This document shows positions 1 to 5,278 of a stretch of 5,918 bases of DNA, piece after piece. The notes beneath the pieces are model-generated. The model worked only from the letters and a program-made list of their open reading frames with translations, was not told the origin of the DNA and did no database searches. The translations under genes were made by a program, and so were the position numbers. The stretch spans positions 1 to 5,918 of the forward strand of contig DHPY01000017.1 in NCBI GenBank assembly GCA_002411015.1. Reading direction: 5' to 3'. Each line of letters opens with the position of its first letter. The stretch's first letter is position 1. This DNA comes from Armatimonadetes bacterium UBA5352. Lineage in GTDB: Bacteria > Armatimonadota > Zipacnadia > Zipacnadales > UBA5352.

Positions 1-67
1 GGGGGGGGGCCGGCAAGAAAGGAGGGGTGGGGGAAGGGTCCAGGGGTGGTTTTTGGGGGGGGGGGGC
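1..67. other. Extremely G-rich edge: contig-end artefact or G-quadruplex tract
   Basis: This stretch holds a 9-G run at the start, a 12-G run at 55-66 and several shorter G runs between. Bases 24-46 fit a G-quadruplex pattern (GGGG, GGGGG, GGG, GGGG with loops of 1, 2 and 4). Composition differs sharply from the rest of the window and the translation loses all similarity to a signal peptide here. A poor-quality contig end is the simplest reading. Confidence 0.6.
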
Positions 68-1876
68 GCCGTGAGCCCGGTGCTCGCGCAGGGCCTGCCC
101 GCGCCCGTTCAGGCAGCGGTGGCGGATCTTGCCGATCGGCTCAACATTCCGCAGAGCCAGGTGACGGTTGCGAGCATTGAAGAGGTGACGTGGCCGGATG
201 CGTCGCTGGGAAACCCGCAGCCGGGGCAGTTCTACGCGCAGGTGATGACACCCGGCTATCGTGTGTTCCTGATGGCACAGGGCGGTCGCTTCGAGTACCA
301 CACGGACATGAACCGCAACATCACGCTCGTGGGCGCGCCCGCGCCTGCCGAGGGGCAGACGCCGCTTGATCCGCAGCAGCAGGAGACGCTCCAGCGTGTG
401 AACGTCGCGGAGCGGGCGAAGCAGGACATCGCGGCCCGGCTGGATGTCTCGCCCGATCGTGTCTACCTCGCGGCGATGGAGGAGCGCGACTGGACGAGCG
501 GCGCGCTCGGCGTCGAGGAGGCCGGCCAGAGCTACACCCAGGCCATCACGCCGGGCTACCGGCTGGTGCTCGAGACCCGTGACGGGCTCTACGAGTACCA
601 CACGGATCTCACGGGCATCGTGAAGCCCGCGCGGCCGGGGGAGCTTCCCGCGCTGCCACAGGACTACGTCACTCCGGCAGTCTCGGGTCCGGCGGCCGAC
701 GCCGCCGTGGCCGACCTTGCATCGCGCCTCGATCTGCGCCCGGATGCCATCCGGGTAGTGAGCGTCGAGGACGTGGAGTGGCCGAGCGGCTCACTCGGGC
801 TGCCCGAGCCGGGGATGATGTACACCCTCGCGCTCGTGGCTGGGCAGCGGATTGTCCTCGAAGCGGGGGACAGGCAGTTCGAGTACCGGACGGCCCAGAA
901 CGGCCAGACGGTGCGTTACGCGGGCTTCCTCTTCCCGGACGACGCGGAGGTCTCGCTGCTCGCGATGACTCAGACTGAGCCGGCCGACGGGAATAACTTC
1001 ATGAACCTCGTGCGCATCAACCCGCGCACTGAGCAGCGCGAGACCGTGGTGGAGCTGATCTCGGACTACGCCGCGACGCCTGATGGGCGGGACCTGCTGA
1101 TCAAGCGGCGAACCTCGCGCTCGGGGCACTCGCTCGCCTACATGGGGCCTGATGGCGCGATCACTCCGCTGGCGGACGCCTTCGACTTCCAGGGGATGGC
1201 ACTGCGCCCGGACGGGCAGATGGCGGCGTACTGGGCGCGCCCGTCGCTCGGCGACCAGACGCCCGTGCTCACGGTCGTCCCGAAGCCGTGGGAGCCGGGA
1301 AGTGCGCTGCGCATTGACCTAGCGGCTGTCCCCGCGAACTTCGCGCCCGACGAGATCATCTGGACCGATGACGCGCTCGCGTTCACCATCTACAACGGCG
1401 ATGACCCGCGTGCCTTCCTGTGGACGCCGGGGGAGGGCCTGCGGGACCTCGGGGCATTCGAGATCGTCGGGTGGATCCCCCGCACGCGCGCGCTTCTGAC
1501 ACAGCGCCAGCAGGGCGGGCAGGCGGTGCTCGCGAGCTTCATCCCGGAGATGGGGGAGACGGCGACGCTCGCCAGCGTGCCGGCGATCCAGTCGGTCGCT
1601 GCGCCGATCGGCGAGCAGTGGGTGGTCGCTGTGGTCAGTGGTGCCGGCGATCCCGCGCTGCAGCGCATCACCTGGGGCGGCGTGACTCAGTCGCTGGGCA
1701 TCCTGGAGGGAGCGAGTTACGCGCGGGTCGGCATCTCGCCCGTGGGGCAGATCGCGGCCGCGGAGTACCGTCGGAACGATGAGCCGCGCGTGGATCTGTA
1801 CGATCTCGGCGCTGACGGCGCCACGCAGGTCCGGGTGCTGCGCGATATCGTCGAAGTGACGATGATCGCCAACTAA
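53..1876 (+). CDS. Probable secreted protein with three divergent repeats and a C-terminal propeller-like region (5' end unresolved)
   Basis: Function is not recognised. The N-terminal half carries three copies of one domain (about residues 20-93, 116-191 and 216-289). Each has an amphipathic helix ending in a DRL/ARL/SRL-type motif, a strand leading to a conserved Trp (W47, W147, W243), an 'S/A-LG' turn, a 'PGxxY'-like segment, a 'GYR' or 'GQR' strand and a closing 'YEYHT'-like strand. Similar repeats occur in uncharacterised secreted proteins of Chloroflexota and relatives (recollection). Residues about 296-606 contain PDG-type turns (TPDGRDLL near 342, RPDGQMAAY near 385), suggesting a TolB/WD40-like beta-propeller (inference). 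The sequence 'SPVLAQG' at residues 8-14 looks like the end of a signal peptide, so the mature protein would be exported and the true start lies upstream. The TTG at 53 is only the first start-like codon inside a poly-G tract, and the frame stays open to base 2. The coding call is secure from about base 71. The gene converges on rsmI and overlaps it by 4 bases. Confidence 0.85.
   Translation: MGGGGAVSPVLAQGLPAPVQAAVADLADRLNIPQSQVTVASIEEVTWPDASLGNPQPGQFYAQVMTPGYRVFLMAQGGRFEYHTDMNRNITLVGAPAPAEGQTPLDPQQQETLQRVNVAERAKQDIAARLDVSPDRVYLAAMEERDWTSGALGVEEAGQSYTQAITPGYRLVLETRDGLYEYHTDLTGIVKPARPGELPALPQDYVTPAVSGPAADAAVADLASRLDLRPDAIRVVSVEDVEWPSGSLGLPEPGMMYTLALVAGQRIVLEAGDRQFEYRTAQNGQTVRYAGFLFPDDAEVSLLAMTQTEPADGNNFMNLVRINPRTEQRETVVELISDYAATPDGRDLLIKRRTSRSGHSLAYMGPDGAITPLADAFDFQGMALRPDGQMAAYWARPSLGDQTPVLTVVPKPWEPGSALRIDLAAVPANFAPDEIIWTDDALAFTIYNGDDPRAFLWTPGEGLRDLGAFEIVGWIPRTRALLTQRQQGGQAVLASFIPEMGETATLASVPAIQSVAAPIGEQWVVAVVSGAGDPALQRITWGGVTQSLGILEGASYARVGISPVGQIAAAEYRRNDEPRVDLYDLGADGATQVRVLRDIVEVTMIAN
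110..331 (+). repeat. Protein-domain repeat copy 1 of 3
   Basis: Residues about 20-93 of the first gene. Key residues are W47, SLG 51-53, PG 57-58, Y61, PGYR 67-70 and EYHT 81-84. It aligns without obvious large gaps to the copies near 398-625 and 698-919. The Trp-to-Trp spacing between copies is 100 residues, then 96. Confidence 0.75.
398..625 (+). repeat. Protein-domain repeat copy 2 of 3 (most divergent turn)
   Basis: Residues about 116-191 of the first gene. It keeps W147, LG 152-153, the Y161-TQ segment, PGYR 167-170 and EYHT 181-184. The proline-containing turn after LG is replaced by VEEAG, so this copy is degenerate at the position where copies 1 and 3 have xPxPG. Confidence 0.72.
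698..919 (+). repeat. Protein-domain repeat copy 3 of 3
   Basis: Residues about 216-289 of the first gene. It has W243, SLG 247-249, PEPGMMY 251-257, a diverged AGQR in place of PGYR, and FEYRT 276-280 in place of YEYHT. It sits directly before the propeller-like half. Confidence 0.72.
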
Positions 1877-2715
1877 GCCTCGCGCAGCTCCAGCAGCAGC
1901 GCGTACATGTCGTTGCGGGCGCGGCCGGTCAGCTCACTGAGCAGATCGGCCGCGTCGCGTGTACGCACGCCGAGCTCCGGCAGCCTCGCGGCGGCCGCGC
2001 GCACCTGCGCGTCGGAAGGCCCCGCGGGCGCCTCTCCACCAGGCCCGGGCGGCAGGAGCAGCGTCAGCTCACCCAGCGGCTCGTTACGAGCGAAGTGCTC
2101 GGCGGCCTCGCCGGCGGTTACGCGCAGGATCTCCTCGTGAAGCTTCGTCAGTTCGCGGCAGATGACGACCTGCTGCTCCTCGCCCCCGACCGCGATCAGG
2201 TCGGCGAGGCACTCCCGCAGCCGGTGCGGCGCTTCGTAGAAGACGCTCGTAACGGGAGAGGCGATGATCTGCGCGAGGAACTCGCGGCGTTCGGCGCTCC
2301 TGCGAGGGGCGTAGCCCGCGAACTCGTAGCGATCGCCACGCAGGCCGCAGACGCTCAGGGCGGCGGTTACGGCGCTTGGGCCGGGAACCGGGACGATCAG
2401 CACACCGGCTGCGGCAGCCTCGGCGACGATGCTTGCGCCTGGATCGGCGATGACGGGGGTGCCGGCGTCGCTCGCGAGGGCCATGGTGGCGCCATCGGCC
2501 AGGCGGCGCACCAGGCGGACGCGCTTCTCGGGGGCGGTATCACCGTGGTAGCTCTCGACGGGGGTACGCAGCCCGAGCGCGGAGAGCAGTCGGCTCACGC
2601 GGCGTGTGTCCTCAGCGAGGACCAGGTCCACCTCCCCGAGGACGCGGCGGGCGCGATCGGTGATGTCCTCGAGGTTGCCGATCGGGGTGGCGACGACGTA
2701 GAGGGTGCCGGACAT
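1873..2715 (-). CDS. rsmI: 16S rRNA (cytidine(1402)-2'-O)-methyltransferase RsmI
   Basis: RsmI is a cytoplasmic SAM-dependent methyltransferase that 2'-O-methylates C1402 in the decoding centre of 16S rRNA, tuning start-codon fidelity (family knowledge). The 280 residues match the usual bacterial length. Family landmarks appear in order: LYVVATPIGN at 5-14, AEDTRR at 34-39, LASDAGTP at 80-87, DPG at 91-93, PGPSA at 111-115, FAGYAPR at 132-138, YEAPHRL at 160-166, CRELTKLHEE at 186-195 and LGELT at 214-218. The first two-thirds is the tetrapyrrole-methylase fold. Residues about 240-278 form the C-terminal helical (HTH-like) extension typical of RsmI. The ATG at 2713-2715 has a GGAGG six bases upstream. 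nadE ends 16 bases upstream on the same strand, so co-transcription is likely. The TAG stop overlaps the TAA of the convergent gene. Nothing is missing from the catalytic core. Confidence 0.97.
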   Translation of the reverse strand: MSGTLYVVATPIGNLEDITDRARRVLGEVDLVLAEDTRRVSRLLSALGLRTPVESYHGDTAPEKRVRLVRRLADGATMALASDAGTPVIADPGASIVAEAAAAGVLIVPVPGPSAVTAALSVCGLRGDRYEFAGYAPRRSAERREFLAQIIASPVTSVFYEAPHRLRECLADLIAVGGEEQQVVICRELTKLHEEILRVTAGEAAEHFARNEPLGELTLLLPPGPGGEAPAGPSDAQVRAAAARLPELGVRTRDAADLLSELTGRARNDMYALLLELREA

Positions 2716-2721
2716 GATGCG

Positions 2722-2726
2722 CCTCC
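2722..2726 (-). promoter_or_regulatory. Ribosome binding site of rsmI
   Basis: On the minus strand GGAGG lies six bases before the ATG at 2715. It fits entirely within the 16-base gap after the nadE TGA stop. This supports the chosen start and suggests rsmI can initiate independently as well as by coupling. Confidence 0.8.
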
Positions 2727-2731
2727 GTCTG

Positions 2732-3526
2732 TCAGGCAGATGGGGCGGCGAGGTGGCGAAGCCGCGGGACAGGCGGCATGCAGCGCTTGAAGGCGCTCGC
2801 CTGCATCCGCGCGCGCACGCGGGAGACCGTCTCCGCCTCGAAGCCCCGTGCCGCGATCTCCTCGTCGCTCAGCCCCTCGTCGTGCATCAGCAGGAGGATG
2901 CGATCCGCCATCTCGTAGGTGAAGCCAAGCTCGTCCTCGTCGGTCTGCCCCTGCCAGAGGTCCGCGCTAGGCGGCTTCATGCGGACCGCCTCAGGCACGC
3001 CCAGATGAGCCGCGAGGCGCCGTATCTGAGTCTTGTAGAGGTCTCCGATCGGGTTGAACGCGCAGGCCATGTCTCCCCACATGGTGGTGTAGCCGACCAG
3101 GTCCTCCGTCAGATTGCCGGTGCCGATTACGAGCGCGTTCAGGCGCTCCGATTGGTCGTAGAGCACTGCCATCCGCTGGCGCGCCATCATGTTCGCCCGG
3201 CGGAGCCGCGAAGCATCCGGATAGAGGCCGGAGTAGGCATCCACCATCGGGGTGATCTCGATGATCTCGTGTGCGATCCCGAGCGCCTCGACGACGCTGA
3301 GCGCATCGGTGAGCGACTGCCCGCTGGAGGTGCGATAGGGGAGAGTGAATGCCGTGAGCTTCTCCGGGCCGAGAGCGCGGACCGCGAGAAACGCGGAGAC
3401 CGCGGAGTCGATGCCGCCGGAGAGGCCGATGACGCAGGTGTCACGACGGGCCGCGGCCATCCGTTCCCGGATGAAAGCCGCGGCCTCGTCGGCTACGCGT
3501 TCCCAGTCAAGCTCGAAGCGATCCAT
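2732..3526 (-). CDS. nadE: NH3-dependent NAD+ synthetase
   Basis: Catalyses the last step of NAD+ biosynthesis: ATP-dependent amidation of deamido-NAD+ through an adenylated intermediate, in the cytoplasm. The protein is 264 residues, the length of the single-domain ammonia-using form. It lacks the N-terminal nitrilase/glutaminase domain of the long glutamine-dependent enzymes, so it should use free ammonia or a separate amidotransferase. Visible motifs: the ATP-pyrophosphatase signature SGGIDSA at 36-42, LPYRTSS at 62-68, the helix motif NxxARxRM at 112-119, GTGN at 135-138 followed by E141, GYTTMWGD at 145-152, NPIGDLYKTQ at 158-167, PPSADLWQGQTDE at 185-197 and the basic C-terminal tail FKRCMPP. 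The gene starts 4 bases after the TAG of the upstream isomerase gene. A strong GGAGGAA lies 16 bases before the ATG and only a weak GGCGAG is closer, so translational coupling to the upstream gene is likely. The ATG at 3524-3526 gives a normal family N-terminus. Confidence 0.96.
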   Translation of the reverse strand: MDRFELDWERVADEAAAFIRERMAAARRDTCVIGLSGGIDSAVSAFLAVRALGPEKLTAFTLPYRTSSGQSLTDALSVVEALGIAHEIIEITPMVDAYSGLYPDASRLRRANMMARQRMAVLYDQSERLNALVIGTGNLTEDLVGYTTMWGDMACAFNPIGDLYKTQIRRLAAHLGVPEAVRMKPPSADLWQGQTDEDELGFTYEMADRILLLMHDEGLSDEEIAARGFEAETVSRVRARMQASAFKRCMPPVPRLRHLAAPSA

Positions 3527-3530
3527 CGCG

Positions 3531-5204
3531 CTACTCGCCGGCTTCCTCCGCCGGGGCCTCCTCCGCGGGGGGGGGCTGGATCGGCTGCATGCCTCCGAGC
3601 CCGCCGCCCATGTTCTGACCGCTCATGAACTCATCCATCCACTGCTGCTCGCGCTCGGCGAGGTCGGTTCGCTTCGCTTCCTCGAAGGCCTGCTTGGCCT
3701 GCATGTGGACCATGTAGTTCTGGAAGTCGAAGCCCTGCGCGAGCTCTGAAGCCTTCTCGAGGTGCGGAATGGCCTCCTCGGCCCGCCCGGCCTCCTGCAG
3801 CATCATCGCGAGCCGCAGGTAGATGATGGGCGAACTGGTCGCGCCCTCGCCCGTTGTCATCTGCGTCAGGATATTGATTGCCTCATCGGTCTGGCCCGAG
3901 CCCTGCAGCAGTCCTGCCAGCTCATAGCGAGCCGAGTCATTGTACGGATCGGCCTCTGCAGCCTCGGCGAGGAGTTGAGCAGCCTGGCCGGCGTTGAGCG
4001 CCGGATCCTCCTCAAGCAGCTGGTAGGCCCGCAACTCCCGGTCAACGATCTCAATCTCGGCGGCGTCGCGCAGCTTCTGCTGGAAGTCGGACCAGGCTTT
4101 CGCCTTGCGGTCAGCGATCAGTTGCTCCTTGCGCGCCGCAAGCTCCTCCTTGTCGGTCGGGATCTCCTGCCGCTTCTCCTCGACCTTGACGAGGTGGAAG
4201 CCGAAGTCAGTCTCGACGACGTCACTGACCTGCCCGGGCTTGAGGCTGAACGCGGCCTCATCGAACTCCGGGACCATCTGCCCTCGGCTGAACCAGCCAA
4301 GGTCGCCGCCCTTGGGGGCGTTGCTGTCGTCGTTGGAGTACTCCTTCGCGAGCGTTGCGAAGTCCTCACCAGCGTCGATGCGCTTCCTCAGGTCCTCAGC
4401 GCGCTTCAGGGCCTCTTGCTTCGCTTCGTCAGGGGTCATCCTCTCCGCGGCGGGCTTGTCGTCCGCTGCAGCGTTCTCAGGTGTCTCCGCCTCAGCCTCG
4501 GCGTTGGCCTCTGCCAGGATCCGGTCGGGCTGGATGAGGATGTGCCTCGCATGGACCTCCTGGTAGCTCTGCTTCACATCATCATCAGTCACCTTGACGC
4601 CCTGCTCGACCTTGTCCTTCAGCCTGCTGTAGAGCAGTTCCTCGCGGATCGCATTGTCCTCGGGAAGCTCCTTGCGGAGGTACTGAGACTTGAAGGTATC
4701 GAGCGAGACGTTCTCGCGCTCGAGTGCCTGGCGCAGGACAGAACGATCGGAGTAGCGGGTCTGGAGGATCTCCTCGATCATTTCATCTTTGCGGGCGTCA
4801 ACATCGGCCTGCGTGATCTCAATGTCCTCGTTCTTCGCGGCCTGAAGGAGCAGCCGGTTATCAATCAGCCCGTTGAGCAAGTTGGCCTTGAGGTAGCGCA
4901 TCTGAGTAATGTCCGCGCGCTGCTCACGCATCATGTAGGCCAAGCGCATCTCGTAGTCGTTGCGGCCGATCTGCTCCCCGTTCACCTCGGCGATGACGGT
5001 GGACACCTTGCGGTCACTGGCCGTCGCGCGGTTGCCATCTCCTCCGAAACCGCCGCCACCGTACATGTAGTACGTGCCGACGAAGAAGATGACAACGATG
5101 ACCCAGAAGATGATGGCCATCGGCGAGCCCAGCTCGAGCGTGCGGCCGAACAGGTTGATCCGGAGCTGCTTGCGGACCAGCTTGCGCATCCTGACGATCG
5201 ACAT
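3531..5204 (-). CDS. Membrane-anchored SurA/PpiD-like parvulin peptidyl-prolyl isomerase with TPR repeats
   Basis: Likely an extracytoplasmic folding factor that isomerises proline bonds in exported proteins. Order of parts in 557 residues: a basic cytoplasmic N-terminus (many R/K in 1-21), one transmembrane helix (about 29-47), a Gly-rich linker (49-58), a SurA/PrsA-type helical chaperone region (about 67-210, beginning with an AEVNGEQIGRNDY motif at 72-84), a parvulin domain (about 218-345), and a helical region with at least two TPR-like units (about 407-450 and 459-492). The tail is Gly/Met then Pro/Glu-rich. Parvulin hallmarks are ARHILI 219-224, FATLAKEYS 282-290, GGDLGWFSRGQMVPEF 299-314 and FGFHLV 334-339. 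An acidic Ala/Glu-rich insert (about 228-256) interrupts the domain after its first strand. There is no lipobox, so this is PpiD-like anchoring, not PrsA-like. The start is well supported: an in-frame TGA lies two codons upstream and GAAGGGG is 8 bases upstream. It is the first gene of a tight cluster with nadE and rsmI. Confidence 0.93.
   Translation of the reverse strand: MSIVRMRKLVRKQLRINLFGRTLELGSPMAIIFWVIVVIFFVGTYYMYGGGGFGGDGNRATASDRKVSTVIAEVNGEQIGRNDYEMRLAYMMREQRADITQMRYLKANLLNGLIDNRLLLQAAKNEDIEITQADVDARKDEMIEEILQTRYSDRSVLRQALERENVSLDTFKSQYLRKELPEDNAIREELLYSRLKDKVEQGVKVTDDDVKQSYQEVHARHILIQPDRILAEANAEAEAETPENAAADDKPAAERMTPDEAKQEALKRAEDLRKRIDAGEDFATLAKEYSNDDSNAPKGGDLGWFSRGQMVPEFDEAAFSLKPGQVSDVVETDFGFHLVKVEEKRQEIPTDKEELAARKEQLIADRKAKAWSDFQQKLRDAAEIEIVDRELRAYQLLEEDPALNAGQAAQLLAEAAEADPYNDSARYELAGLLQGSGQTDEAINILTQMTTGEGATSSPIIYLRLAMMLQEAGRAEEAIPHLEKASELAQGFDFQNYMVHMQAKQAFEEAKRTDLAEREQQWMDEFMSGQNMGGGLGGMQPIQPPPAEEAPAEEAGE
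5064..5120 (-). other. Predicted transmembrane anchor of the isomerase
   Basis: Residues about 29-47 are an uninterrupted run of hydrophobic and aromatic residues (Ile, Phe, Trp, Val). They are preceded by a strongly basic stretch and followed by Tyr and poly-Gly. The positive-inside rule places the N-terminus in the cytoplasm and the chaperone, isomerase and TPR domains outside. No Cys follows, so this is not a lipoprotein signal. Confidence 0.85.
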
Positions 5205-5212
5205 CAGTCAAT

Positions 5213-5219
5213 CCCCTTC
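5213..5219 (-). promoter_or_regulatory. Ribosome binding site of the isomerase gene
   Basis: GAAGGGG on the minus strand lies 8 bases before the ATG at 5202-5204. With the in-frame TGA at 5208-5210 it fixes the start codon. I found no convincing -35/-10 pair in the 64-base gap 5205-5268. Confidence 0.7.
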
Positions 5220-5258
5220 ACTATGCGTGACAAGCGGTTCTGATAGGTGCCGACACGC

Positions 5259-5278
5259 CGTGAGGCGCTCACGCGCCT
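5259..5278 (-). other. Two mutually exclusive hairpins over the glycosyltransferase stop codon
   Basis: On the minus strand AGGCGC-GTGA-GCGCCT (5278 to 5263) forms a perfect 6-bp stem closed by a GNRA-type tetraloop. The overlapping CGTGAG-CGC-CTCACG (5273 to 5259) forms a second perfect 6-bp stem with a 3-base loop. Only one can form at a time. No T-tract follows, so this is not a canonical intrinsic terminator. It could stabilise a 3' end, attenuate transcription into the isomerase gene, or be chance in GC-rich DNA. Confidence 0.35.

Noticed and set aside
1390..1782. Overlapping frames on both strands within the repeat-protein gene
   Set aside because: Biased Arg/Ala/Gly or Ser/Arg composition and no motifs. 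The plus-strand main frame is continuous and carries the repeat and propeller-like pattern.
1808..1822. GGCGC-loop-GCGCC hairpin near the end of the repeat-protein gene as a terminator
   Set aside because: A 5-bp stem inside coding sequence with no following T-tract; chance is sufficient in this composition.
2095..2790. 231-codon plus-strand frame opposite rsmI
   Set aside because: It is antisense to an intact rsmI, with a Gly/Ala/Asp-rich translation and no motifs.
2705..3628. 307-codon plus-strand frame opposite nadE and the 3' end of the isomerase gene
   Set aside because: The opposite strand holds all NadE motifs. The plus-strand translation is Arg/His/Ala-rich, shows no family resemblance and runs across two real genes.
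3762..5243. 493-codon open frame on the plus strand opposite the isomerase gene
   Set aside because: It is exactly antisense to a gene with clear parvulin and transmembrane features. Its translation is a Leu/Val/Arg-rich mirror with no recognisable domain. Long antisense frames are expected at this GC content.
5205..5268. Possible promoter for the isomerase gene (TTGTCA- and CATAGT-like hexamers)
   Set aside because: The hexamers are not correctly spaced relative to each other or to a second good element, and one overlaps the ribosome binding site region.
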